64,000 bases of DNA from Anaerolineales bacterium (GCA_015075625.1 JABTTZ010000001.1:496001-560000); one strand, 5' to 3'. Shown: positions 44,601 through 52,912, counted from the stretch's first letter. The notes: generated by a model from the letters alone, not told the origin. Made by a program: numbers and translations.

Positions 44601-45366
44601 GGGCACTGCCGCCTGTATAAAGCCGAGGGGCATCAGGATCAAGTCCCTCTGGAATGGGCGTCAGGTCTGGAAGCATGGCGATGATTTGGCGCATCATCAC
44701 TTGTGGCGTGCCCGTTTCAAAAGGATAGCGCCCCGCTAGAAGTTCATAGGACATAACGCCGACGGCATATAAATCCGTTGGGATCACCGGACGATGCCCA
44801 TGCAGTATTTCAGGGGCAAGGTAGGCTAAGGTGCCAGCAACACCGATCGCCTTTTCGGATTCAATGGCAAGCCCAAAATCGAGCAGGCGCAGCACGCCAT
44901 CGGGCGTAACAAGGACATTGCCCGGCTTCAAATCGCGGTGGATGATTCCCTGTCGGTGTAAGTAGCGGAGCGCCTCCAACATTTGGGCGATCAAGCCCAC
45001 CCGCCCCCGTAAATCGAAGCGCTCCGCCGCCTCACGGACATCCACCGCCCCTTCCAAAAGCGGCATGGTGAAGTAGGGCTGCCCGTCCATGGCAAAGCCG
45101 TAATCCAAGACGCTGATGATATTGGGGTGGCGCAGCGAGGCAAGAGTCTGAAACTCGCGTGCCAGCGCCAGACGGAGATCGACCCGCTCAGGGTGCAGCC
45201 CAAAAACAAGGGCAGAGGTCTCCACCGAGACGCGCTTCAAGGCGACGACCTGCCCATTAAGGCGATCCGATGCCCGATAAACGCTCCCCATCCCGCCCGA
45301 TCCAAGCAGTTCCATCAGCACATAGCGGTTGTTGATCAAAGATTGGCTGCCGATGGTCATGATCAT
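41638..45366 (-). CDS. Serine/threonine protein kinase - AAA ATPase - TPR fusion protein
   Basis: A 1242-residue signalling protein. Residues 14-265 are a eukaryotic-type kinase: glycine loop LGSGGMGSVY, Lys44 in VALKRV, HRDLKPGNV near 140 and DFGLA near 163, all intact. A linker (about 270-370) leads to an AAA_16/ORC-like ATPase with Walker A GGESGVGKSR near 407 and Walker B-like ILLIAEDLQW. From about residue 800 a series of roughly 40-residue TPR units repeats the pattern GDY-x-x-A...YEESL...GDR-x-G...LNNLG, very alike to each other and close to LGN-type TPRs. It is cytosolic, with no membrane helix. It would bind a partner by TPR, oligomerise by AAA and phosphorylate targets. It starts 10 bases after the membrane-protein gene. 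Confidence 0.88.
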   Translation of the reverse strand: MIMTIGSQSLINNRYVLMELLGSGGMGSVYRASDRLNGQVVALKRVSVETSALVFGLHPERVDLRLALAREFQTLASLRHPNIISVLDYGFAMDGQPYFTMPLLEGAVDVREAAERFDLRGRVGLIAQMLEALRYLHRQGIIHRDLKPGNVLVTPDGVLRLLDFGLAIESEKAIGVAGTLAYLAPEILHGHRPVIPTDLYAVGVMSYELLAGRYPFETGTPQVMMRQIIAMLPDLTPIPEGLDPDAPRLYTGGSAHSEGITIILPDSSTHAGSLPLDEETKTFVAAEVPKTADLISATRPIIPLAEVSGTPPEGQRKPTTPPSHLRAFVGRLLAKVPEDRYGDAGDALHDLAALTGLPELAENANARESFLAAAKFVGRQRPLGALQTALNAAIRGEGSAWLVGGESGVGKSRLIDEIRGMALVNGALVLTGQAVDNGGLAYQIWRDPVRRLLLSTEVNDLDAGTLKSIIPDIAALLDRPIPDAPALDGRSAEQRLAVTILDLFRRYARPILLIAEDLQWVTESLDPLKLMIKTVGDLPLMIIGSYRDDERPELPAELPEMRLLTLERFDTAQIVAFSQSMLGEAGTQPRLINLLEHETEGNALFMVEVVRALAEEAGSLGAIGRATLPDHVLSGGIKSILLRRIARVPLIAQPLLRLAAAGGRFVDLNVIAHLDPTLNVEGWLAACVNAAVLEVNDGRWRFAHEKLRMTLLETMDSAEYAQANRRIGVAIENIYAGDDAYAPLLMDHWKAAGERDKEAHYATLTGEQLALRSLFSEARKLFTRALALLPPTDHARRVEALVALGETAERTSDYPEAQMRFMEALESGAATPALEVRAHNGLSAVAHRRGDYERGEAQARAALSLAQKAGDRRGIAASFSNLGNIAYARADYSNAARHYEDSLFISRELADRAGIAAALTSLANVAYARGDYPLARARYSETFDIWHEIGNRLGMNIILNNLGAVASALGDYQNARQHYERSLTLQNEIHDRRGISFSLNNLGTIAYRTGDYPRAAQYYEESLNIKREIGDRKGAASSLNNLGFVAYDLGDYNRAKAYYAECLSIGREIGDRRAIANGLDGLGITAAAQNNHAAAETHFSESLALFREMGDRAGAATTLINRGFSRLQAGDLPGAGDSGWEAVSLAQEIGASGIVVDALMLFAQLNLMRGAPGDGERAAVLLGAAEVHPAFSGGQKRRFTTLWAEFEENYPEEARPAPIQAALIRGKTLTSDEAIQTLVSQR

Positions 45367-45376
45367 CCTACTTTGG

Positions 45377-46768
45377 TCACGGCTTGGGCGCGAAACCTGT
45401 CAACTGATGCCCCGCGAGGGACTTGATCCATTCGGGGAGGGCATAGCCCCCGACAACCAGACAGCCATTGGTGTTGTCTCGCTGTCCAGCGGCTGTCTCA
45501 ACAATGCATTGCTCAGCCTCAGCCACAAACGAGCGATGGGCTTCGGCATATTTCACCGTCTCAAGGGCGGCTGAACCGTAAAAGACAGTCCCCAAGAGTA
45601 GCACCACGAGGTTTGCCGTCATGACGAAGGATGGGCGCGTTGTCCTGCTCAGCATATGGCGAAAGGTGAGCGCCATCATACCACTGAGGGCAATCCAAAT
45701 CTGAACAGAAAACGGAATATAGTGTTCTAAAAGCGCCCCCCGTACACCATACCCATCAGCCCGCCCAACGGCAGCCAAAACGCCGAACAGCAGCCCGTAG
45801 AGTGCCAACACACTGCAAAGCAGAATCAAGCGGCGCTCAGAACTACGCCGTAATACCCACAGATTCAGGGCAAAAAGCCCCACCGCCATCGCCCCTAAGG
45901 TCATTGCTGGCAATAGAGCGCTCTCTGGTCCAGCGGCAAAGACTCCGCCAATGTAAGTCACCACAAAGAGCAAACCATTCACAATACGATTAAGTATAAG
46001 CGGGTTTGCCCCCCCTGTCATGTAGAATTCTGAGTTGAGGGTGAAGCCGGGAAGGTTGACAAAAAGCCACAACGAGAGCGCCCCACCAAGCAGCCACGCG
46101 GCGATCATAGCGCGGCGGTAGCCCAACGCCGCCAAAAAAGGGAGCGTTACCAACCATACAATTCCCCCTGAAAAGATGCTGAATGTGGCGAAGAACGCCG
46201 CACCCATTGCCATGAATAACGTTCGCCATGTGGGGCGAAGGCAAACGAGGGCATAGAGCATGAGGTAGGCGCACAAGATGTGCATGTGGAAATATTTGTG
46301 CGCCCCAACAAGAAGCGTATAGCGCTGCTGAACAGCGAGCAGCAAGGCAACGACGGGGATTCCCAACAGCCAACGACGCCCCCCTTCTCGTCCTATGAGG
46401 GATAGCAGCAGCACCGCGTTGATCACAATCAAGAAGTAGTTCAGCATGGCATCCAGCCGAAGATTCCAATGAAGGAGGATTACATTGGGAAGGCTGAGCA
46501 GCCACGAAACCATTTGGGGACCTGGTGGGGCAGCCACAACGGGGCTTTGCAAGCTGATTAGGTGCTGCACCGTGAGCCGTCCATCAAGCCATAAGGTTGT
46601 CAGCGGAACATTCCGAATCCATTCATCGATGGCGAGCGGGTAGGTTGTTGTGTAGGTGAGGATAAACCATACGGCGAGAACATTCACCACGCCGATCCCA
46701 ACCAGCACAAAGACCCTCCCCCACACGGCAAAGGAAGGTTGCACTTGTGCTGCCGATGGGTGGTGCAT
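45377..46768 (-). CDS. Polytopic membrane protein of unknown function
   Basis: A 463-residue protein with about ten hydrophobic segments. The N-terminal region after the first span carries acidic residues (YPLAIDEWIRN) and later HMHILCAYLMLYALV, a layout reminiscent of GT-C-type glycosyltransferases and other polymer-handling membrane proteins, but no diagnostic motif is seen. The C-terminal 75 residues are soluble and contain two cysteines (EQCIVETAAGQRDNTNGC). It lies between a small gene (85-base overlap at its start) and the kinase-AAA-TPR gene (10 bases on), all on the minus strand, so it may be that kinase's membrane partner. I do not assign a function. Confidence 0.6.
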   Translation of the reverse strand: MHHPSAAQVQPSFAVWGRVFVLVGIGVVNVLAVWFILTYTTTYPLAIDEWIRNVPLTTLWLDGRLTVQHLISLQSPVVAAPPGPQMVSWLLSLPNVILLHWNLRLDAMLNYFLIVINAVLLLSLIGREGGRRWLLGIPVVALLLAVQQRYTLLVGAHKYFHMHILCAYLMLYALVCLRPTWRTLFMAMGAAFFATFSIFSGGIVWLVTLPFLAALGYRRAMIAAWLLGGALSLWLFVNLPGFTLNSEFYMTGGANPLILNRIVNGLLFVVTYIGGVFAAGPESALLPAMTLGAMAVGLFALNLWVLRRSSERRLILLCSVLALYGLLFGVLAAVGRADGYGVRGALLEHYIPFSVQIWIALSGMMALTFRHMLSRTTRPSFVMTANLVVLLLGTVFYGSAALETVKYAEAHRSFVAEAEQCIVETAAGQRDNTNGCLVVGGYALPEWIKSLAGHQLTGFAPKP

Positions 46769-47295
46769 AATGGGTCTTTACCCCAAATCACAGTCTCAGT
46801 GAACACCCGCATTATACCCTTTGCGCCGCTGACAACTGTTCTGAAATTGTTGGGGTCTAGAGGGATGGGATCAATATAATCAACGGTTATGGTATGGGCA
46901 GCCTCAAGAATTTCGCCTGCTTTGAACCGTGCAATAAACGCCAAAGCTTGGGGTGGGCTTTCTGTATAGGTCTTGCCCGATTTAACCCGTGTAGAAACGG
47001 AAAGAATGCGCACACTCTCTTTGATTGCATCTTTTTGATCCAACCCATAGCTTTCGCTGATAAGATCACCCAAAATCTCTATCGCTTCTCGTCCACTTTT
47101 TAACTTGCCATAACGAGAACAGAGGAAAACAAAATTAATCGATGTGTCACGCGTTATGCCCCCAAACGTAAAGGGGGGTTTCGGGTCGTCTTCTGAAAAA
47201 ATGAGATTATAAATTGCTTCCTGACTGTTCAGATCGTGGAATCGTGGTTCAAGGAGAAGAGATAGGCGGCGTGCGGCATCTGGAATTGATAACAA
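46684..47295 (-). CDS. Small protein of unknown function with effector-associated-domain-like start
   Basis: A 203-residue frame starting at TTG 47295, supported by GGAGG nine bases upstream and a near-consensus promoter. Residues 1-70 (LLEPRFHDLNSQEAIYNLIF...SRYGKLKSGREAIEILGDLI) have a helical pattern similar to prokaryotic effector-associated domains that plug into STAND/protease systems; this is a weak resemblance, not a match. The last 30 residues run through the start of the membrane-protein gene in another frame and look like accidental extension, so a frameshift or truncation of a longer ancestor is possible. Codon use is more AT-rich than in the neighbours, suggesting transfer. Confidence 0.5.
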   Translation of the reverse strand: MLSIPDAARRLSLLLEPRFHDLNSQEAIYNLIFSEDDPKPPFTFGGITRDTSINFVFLCSRYGKLKSGREAIEILGDLISESYGLDQKDAIKESVRILSVSTRVKSGKTYTESPPQALAFIARFKAGEILEAAHTITVDYIDPIPLDPNNFRTVVSGAKGIMRVFTETVIWGKDPLCTTHRQHKCNLPLPCGGGSLCWLGSAW

Positions 47296-47328
47296 AACAG
47301 GCGCCCTCCATAGCCTTCACTTTCACTT

Positions 47329-47357
47329 AATATACTGATCTTTGCATAATTAGTCAA
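47329..47357 (-). promoter_or_regulatory. Near-consensus sigma-70 promoter
   Basis: On the minus strand TTGACT (47352-47357), exactly 17 bases and TATATT (47329-47334): five of six matches in each box, the best promoter I found in the window. The predicted RNA starts near 47322, giving a leader of about 27 bases that contains GGAGG before the TTG start at 47295. Confidence 0.65.
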
Positions 47358-47469
47358 CCTAGGCGCGTCTTCGCACGAAAACAGGTAGGGTATGGCAATT
47401 TCTTAGAAGCGTTATCTACAGAATACGTCTTTCATTTCTCATAGAAAGAAAAGTGCTAGAGGGCGAATC

Positions 47470-47494
47470 TCAGCCCGACGCTAAAAGCGCCGGA
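47470..47494. repeat. Bipartite palindromic repeat, isolated right half
   Basis: CAGCCCGACGCTAAAAGCGCCGG corresponds to the right-hand palindrome of the bipartite repeat; the CCGAAGGGG half is missing. It lies 27 bases past the meaB stop. Confidence 0.5.
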
Positions 47495-47521
47495 GACACA
47501 AAACATCAGTCTGGTGAACGG

Positions 47522-48529
47522 CTACCGTATCCCAAGCAAGCTCTCTACCGCCCCCGCCGGATCAAGCTGCCGCGCCACAACCTGATCGACCAGCCCTGCC
47601 AAGACCGCTCGGTCTGTCCCTGCCAAAAGTCGGGCAAGAAGCACCTCACGCAGGCGTTCGGTAATTTCCCCCTCAATGGTTGCCCGTTCCCGCAGTGCCT
47701 GCGTCCCAGTGTGAATCAGGTAGGCGCGGTGGGCGGCAATTTGGGCGACAAGGTCGGTGATCCCTGTCCCATTCGTGGCAACCGTTTGGACAATTGGGGG
47801 CTGCCATGCGCTGCTCTCGTCTACGGCAAGGTTCGTCGCCGGAACGGTCAGCAGCCGTCCGTGATGGGCGATTCGCTCTGCCCGATGCCCTAGATCAAGC
47901 ATTGCCCGCAGCGCCCGTTGGGTGTTTTCTACACCGGGGCGGTCTGCTTTGTTGATCACGAGAATATCCGCGATCTCCATGATCCCCGCTTTGATCGCCT
48001 GCACATCGTCACCCAATCCGGGCGCTTCAATGACCAATGTTGTCGCTGCGGCGCTGGCAATATCCACCTCGCTTTGCCCCGCCCCAACGGTCTCAATCAG
48101 GATTATCTCAAAGCCGGCGGCGTCAAGGGCGCGGACGGCATCGCTCGTCGTTCGCGCCAGACCGCCCAAACTGCCGCGTGTTGCCATGCTGCGGATGAAA
48201 ACACCCGGATCGCCCGACAGATCGCGCATCCGAATCCGATCTCCCAACACCGCCCCCCCGCTAAAAGGGCTGGTGGGGTCAACAGCGACAATGCCAACGG
48301 TTTGCTCCAAGCCCCGATAGTGTTTGGCAAGGCTGTTCACAAGGGAGCTTTTCCCCGTCCCCGGCGCACCCGTTACCCCAATGATGTGCGCCTTCCCCGT
48401 CGCCGGGTAAAGCGCCGCCAAGTCAGCGTTCGCCTCACCGTTTTCGATGCGCGTCAGCAAGCGGGCAAGTTCGCGGCGGCTGGCGCGGATAGCTGCTACC
48501 ACAGGGGGCAATGTCAAGCTCGTACTCAC
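47522..48529 (-). CDS. meaB: Methylmalonyl-CoA mutase-associated GTPase MeaB
   Basis: A 335-residue G3E-family GTPase that chaperones cobalamin loading and protects methylmalonyl-CoA mutase from inactivation. The P-loop is [10 protein letters not shown] (about residues 54-63). The family-typical [32 protein letters not shown], and [11 protein letters not shown] segments are all present, as is the guanine-specificity NKAD. It overlaps the B12-binding subunit gene by 4 bases, so both are made together. Confidence 0.95.
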   Translation of the reverse strand: MSTSLTLPPVVAAIRASRRELARLLTRIENGEANADLAALYPATGKAHIIGVTGAPGTGKSSLVNSLAKHYRGLEQTVGIVAVDPTSPFSGGAVLGDRIRMRDLSGDPGVFIRSMATRGSLGGLARTTSDAVRALDAAGFEIILIETVGAGQSEVDIASAAATTLVIEAPGLGDDVQAIKAGIMEIADILVINKADRPGVENTQRALRAMLDLGHRAERIAHHGRLLTVPATNLAVDESSAWQPPIVQTVATNGTGITDLVAQIAAHRAYLIHTGTQALRERATIEGEITERLREVLLARLLAGTDRAVLAGLVDQVVARQLDPAGAVESLLGIR

Positions 48530-48939
48530 GCCGACGCTCCCACCACTTGGCGGATGTGTTTGGCAATATCTTCGGTGTTTGCGCCGGGACCGAACACCCC
48601 GCTAACACCCATCGCTTTCAGCACGGGCAGATCATCATCAGGGACAATACCGCCAAGAATCACTTTCACATCACTCAGGTCATTGGCTTTCATCAATTCC
48701 ATAATGCGGGGGATGAGCGCCATATGCGCCCCACTAAGAATGGACAGACCAATAACGTCCACATCTTCTTGCAAGGCTGCCTCAACAATCATTTCTGGTG
48801 TTTGACGCAGCCCGGTATAAATCACCTCCATGCCAGCATCGCGCAGGGCGCGGGCAACAACCTTCGCCCCCCGATCATGCCCATCCAACCCCGGCTTTGC
48901 CACCAGAACGCGAATTTTTCGTTCTTTTGTCTCAGTCAT
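48526..48939 (-). CDS. Stand-alone cobalamin-binding subunit of methylmalonyl-CoA mutase
   Basis: A 137-residue B12-binding domain, the C-terminal part of acyl-CoA mutases as a separate protein. The lower axial ligand motif D-x-H-x-x-G is Asp19/His21/Gly24 ([12 protein letters not shown]); GLSILSGAH and [10 protein letters not shown] form the rest of the binding fold. Its partner, the TIM-barrel catalytic subunit, is not in the window. Coupling to meaB by a 4-base overlap supports a methylmalonyl-CoA (or similar 2-hydroxyisobutyryl-type) mutase role linking propionyl-CoA to succinyl-CoA. Confidence 0.93.
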   Translation of the reverse strand: MTETKERKIRVLVAKPGLDGHDRGAKVVARALRDAGMEVIYTGLRQTPEMIVEAALQEDVDVIGLSILSGAHMALIPRIMELMKANDLSDVKVILGGIVPDDDLPVLKAMGVSGVFGPGANTEDIAKHIRQVVGASA

Positions 48940-48995
48940 TGGAAAAACCCTCTAAATTCAGATGTCTTCTGGGAAAATACCCCTGTATTTCTCCC

Positions 48996-49001
48996 ATTAT
49001 A
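48996..49001 (-). promoter_or_regulatory. -10 box of the mutase subunit-meaB promoter
   Basis: TATAAT on the minus strand, 57 bases upstream of the ATG. No convincing -35 is seen at the right distance; an A-tract lies there instead. No cobalamin riboswitch features are recognisable in the leader. Confidence 0.4.
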
Positions 49002-49106
49002 GCCCGAATTTAGGTGTTTTTTTGTAACTGATATTACGCTGCTGAGTTCATTTCCCTTTGGTGCTGCTAAGGGGGAGTTTGAGGGGGCTTCCCCTCCAAA
49101 GACGAA

Positions 49107-49135
49107 CGCCCCTTTTCCGATGGTGGAAAGGGGCG
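49107..49135 (-). terminator. Hairpin after the FTR1 permease gene
   Basis: CGCCCCTTTTCC (49107-49118) pairs with GGAAAGGGGCG (49125-49135), one bulged base and a 6-base loop. It lies 60 bases past the stop of the minus-strand permease gene. Confidence 0.55.
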
Positions 49136-49195
49136 AGGGAATGAAGTCACCGGAGTAAGGTTAGACTGTAAAGATCGGGCAGGAAGGTACAATGC

Positions 49196-51556
49196 CTAAC
49201 CAACCTGACCAGCGATCTTCGTTTCTTTTTTCGCTTTCGCTTGTGTATGTTTCTTGTGGTATATGGCGCGTTCCGCCCAAAAATACGTCCCCACAACATA
49301 GACAAGGGCAGCCGCTTGCAAGCCTATTCCCTGCCATGTGGCGTATAGACCAAACCATTGCCCTACCCAATGGGGCATATAGATGCCTCGGATCGGTGTG
49401 ATCGGCAGCCAGCCCACCGCTTGCAACACGTGAACGGTGTTTCCCACCATGATGAACAGAACAGCGGCAATCATGATTCCGGTGACGATCAGCATTTTCT
49501 TGTACGGTAAGCGCACTTGAAGGGCAAAAGTGATCACTCCCACAATGGCAACACCGATCAAGCCAATCAAAACTCCCTGCAACACAACGCCGATACCCGC
49601 GTCCAATACAAGCGATTGCAAAAAGAGGACGGTCTCGAAGCCTTCGCGGTAGATGCTGCTAAAGCCCAACACCATCAGGCTGATGATCTGCCCTACCGCC
49701 AGCCCGCCAGCGATAATCCGCCCCTTGCGGCTGTGAAAGCCAGCAATCCAGCCCGTCCAATACACCTTGTGGAAAAACCAGTTCAAAATCAAGAGCAGCA
49801 CGCCGATAGCGATCAGGCTAACCACTGCCTCCAATCGTTCCCCATAGCGAATGAGCGCCATGAGCAAACTGTTGGCGATTACCCATGTCAGTGCCGATGC
49901 CCCTAATGCCAGAATCGCGCCACCGATAATCGGTGTGCGGAATTTGCGTGTTTCCGCGCTCCGCAGCGATGCCAGCAGTGAAGCAAGGATCAACACTGCC
50001 TCCAATCCCTCTCGAAAAACAATCACCGCCGAGTTTCCAATCACCGCAGCGGGGGCGCTTTTGCTGCTCAGGTAACTTTCTGCCTCGTTTAGTTTGGCGC
50101 GGAGAACACCCAGCCCACGCATGACCTCCGTAACCGGCGCATGGCTGCCAAGAAGGGTTGCTAACCCCTGCTGCTCGGCTGTTCCATGCCAAAAGAGCAT
50201 TTCAATCTCGTTGCCCAATTCGGGTTGAAACCCGCGCAATTTTTGCTCAATCCCAGAGTCAAGGATCGCGTAGGCTTCTACCCGTGCCGATTCCGCTTTG
50301 TCATACTGACCCGCCCGCAGCGCGGCGGAAAGCTGATCCAATACCGCCTCAATAACATCAAAATCCGATTCCGTATTCAGCGCTCCCCATTCGGTTGGGA
50401 TTAGGGCGCTAAAAAGCACCGCCACCTGATTCACCGAATTGTCCACCTGAGCCGGATTGACCGTTGCCCGAATGTCGGCATCGATTTGGCGCAGCCGCTC
50501 CCGAATCTCGTCCGCCGCAGCCGTCTCTTGCTCTACCAGCGAGAAGTAGAGATCGTCAAATGCCGCTTGCGCCGCATCGCGGAAGGTAAGCGCTTCTTGA
50601 ATTTCAATATCGTTGATAACCTGCCCATCGCGCACACCGCGCCCATATTCCACCGAAACAAGGGCGATGAATCGGCTGAACTGCCCTGCCCGCCGTGCCG
50701 CTGCTGCTGCCGAGAGCGCCACAGCCCGGAATCCCCTCAGCGTGTTTTCCACATCCGTCAGAGCCGGCTCAAAGGGGCGCTCGGCTATGGCAGCATCAAT
50801 CAAGGTGATAAACGCAGCCTGTGCGGTGAGAAGTCCCTCCGCCCCCTTTTGCGCCTCAAAAGGGACGGTCAGGGCGGAAAAATATCCGGCAGCCATACCC
50901 ACAGCCTCGGCGCGTTTGGCTAGGAAATGCCGCGTATTGGCTAGGGCTGCCTCCGCAAATGCCTCATTCATCTTTGCCTGATAGGTATCCCATAAATCCG
51001 CCCGCACCGTCTCCAACGCCACCTTCGCCGTGATTTCCCCCCGTTCGAGGGCGCTTAGGGCAAGGGTGGCATCGGCAGGCGGGCGGCTAAACTTCGTCGC
51101 GGTGCGAAATTCTCTCAACAATAACCATGATTTGGCGGTAGCGGCGTCACCCTGTTCCAATGCCTGAAAAATAATCGCCGCGCTGCCGCCAAGAATCTCC
51201 CCCCAAAGCTGCCCCCGTGCTGCCGCGACCTGCACCGCGTTGCCCGCTGCAATGCCTGCTTCCACCTGCTTAAAAAGCGCTCTGATCCGCTTATCAGTCG
51301 CTTTATCAGCACCTCGAATGGGCGCGGACAGGTCATCATTATAAATTGCCTCTGCCGCCGCGAGATGGGATTGGGCGTCGCTGCCATTTCCCATCATAAG
51401 CGCCGCTTGAACGTTGAACAGCGCCCGACGCATCGTTTCGGCGGATTGCTGAGGGGCAATGGTGCGCCCTCCTTCAGCAAGGACAGGGCGGAGCGTGGTG
51501 AGGCACGCGCTGATTACGAGCATGATGCTTAGGACGACAATGGCAGTACGTTTCAT
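49196..51556 (-). CDS. FTR1-family iron permease with long extracytoplasmic N-terminal domain
   Basis: A 786-residue protein. A signal sequence (residues 1-27; a lipobox-like ISAC at 15-18 makes a lipoprotein possible) is followed by about 480 residues of mostly helical, Ala-rich extracytoplasmic domain, and then by an FTR1 permease domain with seven or so membrane spans. Both REXXE iron-binding motifs are intact: REGLE (515-519) and REGFE (637-641). The usual EfeU permease lacks so long an ectodomain; the arrangement resembles fusions of EfeO-like or similar periplasmic parts to EfeU. The imelysin-like gene lies upstream on the same strand, so the pair is probably an iron uptake system. Confidence 0.9.
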   Translation of the reverse strand: MKRTAIVVLSIMLVISACLTTLRPVLAEGGRTIAPQQSAETMRRALFNVQAALMMGNGSDAQSHLAAAEAIYNDDLSAPIRGADKATDKRIRALFKQVEAGIAAGNAVQVAAARGQLWGEILGGSAAIIFQALEQGDAATAKSWLLLREFRTATKFSRPPADATLALSALERGEITAKVALETVRADLWDTYQAKMNEAFAEAALANTRHFLAKRAEAVGMAAGYFSALTVPFEAQKGAEGLLTAQAAFITLIDAAIAERPFEPALTDVENTLRGFRAVALSAAAAARRAGQFSRFIALVSVEYGRGVRDGQVINDIEIQEALTFRDAAQAAFDDLYFSLVEQETAAADEIRERLRQIDADIRATVNPAQVDNSVNQVAVLFSALIPTEWGALNTESDFDVIEAVLDQLSAALRAGQYDKAESARVEAYAILDSGIEQKLRGFQPELGNEIEMLFWHGTAEQQGLATLLGSHAPVTEVMRGLGVLRAKLNEAESYLSSKSAPAAVIGNSAVIVFREGLEAVLILASLLASLRSAETRKFRTPIIGGAILALGASALTWVIANSLLMALIRYGERLEAVVSLIAIGVLLLILNWFFHKVYWTGWIAGFHSRKGRIIAGGLAVGQIISLMVLGFSSIYREGFETVLFLQSLVLDAGIGVVLQGVLIGLIGVAIVGVITFALQVRLPYKKMLIVTGIMIAAVLFIMVGNTVHVLQAVGWLPITPIRGIYMPHWVGQWFGLYATWQGIGLQAAALVYVVGTYFWAERAIYHKKHTQAKAKKETKIAGQVG

Positions 51557-51602
51557 AAAGCAGGGTCTTTCTACTCGTTATACCAAGCATGAAGATCGGC
51601 TA

Positions 51603-51627
51603 GGGGCGCAACAAACTGATGCGCCCC
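51603..51627. repeat. TAGGGGCGCA hairpin (GGGGCG family)
   Basis: GGGGCGCA (51603-51610) pairs perfectly with TGCGCCCC (51620-51627) around a 9-base loop, preceded by TA. It sits between the imelysin-like gene and the permease gene and could attenuate read-through between them. Confidence 0.65.
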
Positions 51628-51659
51628 AGGTGTCCTATTCAGGATGCAATCGATCTTAA

Positions 51660-52730
51660 TTATTCTGGCAAGGGAATCTTCAACAGGGCAGCCATTTGGG
51701 TGATTTCCCCAACGATTCCCTCGGCACGGGCTTGCGCCTCACTCCCGAACAAGTCGGCTTCCTCAGGCGTAAAGCGCTTCCCCGCTTGTTCTTGCTTATA
51801 CAGTTCAGCAACATAGGTGCGGAGGTCAGCCAGTGCCGCCCCAATCTGATCAGCACGCACGGCATCCACGCCCTTAATCAGCGGCATGACACCCTCATAA
51901 ACGATTGCCAGCCCGCCGAGAATGTCCTGAATATCAGCAAGGCGTGAGATAACAGCAAAGGTTGCCTGTTCGCTGGCGTCTCCGGCAATAAACCGTGACT
52001 GCTTCCAACTTTCAAAATACTCGCTCATGGTGGGGATCATCACCACAAGGGCAGTGAAAGCGTCCGTCTCGTTGGGTGTCCATGCCGAGGCTGCTTCATC
52101 AAGGGCGATCACATAATCGGCAAAGAGAGCAGCCGCCCCTTTCAAAACGTTTGCCTCAGGGAGGACTTCGCCAAACCCAACGACGCCATCGCCATCCAAA
52201 TCGACATCCGCCATGCCCACATAATCCCCATGCGTCCCCCACAGGGTTGATTCCAGCACGCCGAACAGATTTCCCGGTTGGGGGAGGATGCGCCCATCGG
52301 GAAGGGTGAGATCAAAGGGAACAGCGTTTGCTGGGTCTTCTGCGCCGGACGCGCCCGCATCAAGGATCACATCGAATTCGGCAAGACTCGGCACGCCCGC
52401 CACAATCCCTTCCATCTGCTCGTAAAGAGGGCTGGCAGTGATCCATGCCGCTTTCGCCGTCTTTAACGCCTCAGCCAGTGCCTCACGGTTTGTCTTGGCA
52501 AGGGTGGGATAGGCGAAGTTCTGCGCCTCCGCAAGGTCATAATAACGAATACTGGCAAGAAGAAGCGCATCGGCACTCGTCTTTAATGCGCTCGTTTTTT
52601 CAAGAAGATAGGCCTTAATGCCGCCCAAATCGGCAGCGTCTTCGGCACGAACAAAACGATGTGTCAGCATGGGGAGGCACAACGCCCCCACCACGATCAA
52701 GCCAACCCAACGCTTAACCCAACCTGTCAT
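51660..52730 (-). CDS. Imelysin/EfeO-like periplasmic protein with embedded EF-hand loop
   Basis: A 356-residue secreted protein with an N-terminal signal peptide (hydrophobic LIVVGALCLPML, cleavage about residue 29). The rest is all-helical, as in imelysin/M75-type iron-uptake proteins. In the family motif GFHxxExxLWG the histidine is missing, but the glutamate (Glu160 in GVLESTLWG) is kept. Just after it a canonical 12-residue EF-hand loop is inserted: Asp177, Asp179, Asp181, Gly182, Glu188 (DLDGDGVVGFGE), suggesting calcium binding. It probably works with the FTR1 permease 103 bases downstream. No EfeB peroxidase is present. Confidence 0.75.
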   Translation of the reverse strand: MTGWVKRWVGLIVVGALCLPMLTHRFVRAEDAADLGGIKAYLLEKTSALKTSADALLLASIRYYDLAEAQNFAYPTLAKTNREALAEALKTAKAAWITASPLYEQMEGIVAGVPSLAEFDVILDAGASGAEDPANAVPFDLTLPDGRILPQPGNLFGVLESTLWGTHGDYVGMADVDLDGDGVVGFGEVLPEANVLKGAAALFADYVIALDEAASAWTPNETDAFTALVVMIPTMSEYFESWKQSRFIAGDASEQATFAVISRLADIQDILGGLAIVYEGVMPLIKGVDAVRADQIGAALADLRTYVAELYKQEQAGKRFTPEEADLFGSEAQARAEGIVGEITQMAALLKIPLPE

Positions 52731-52912
52731 AGGGCGATCCTTGTGAGTGGTAATTTCCGTTCTTGATAGATGGTTTTAAGGATAAAGCAAGCCTAAGATG
52801 GAGGTCAATGTCAGGGGTGAAAAGAGAGTTTTATACGGATAGAAACGTGTTTTTCACGAGGGTTAAACTCCACACCGAAGACGGTGCGTTAGAAGGGTTT
52901 TGGGATGCCTTT

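Noticed and set aside
48940-49195. Cobalamin riboswitch before the mutase subunit/meaB genes
   Set aside because: No B12-box-like sequence or long leader was seen; the start lies only about 50 bases from the -10 box.
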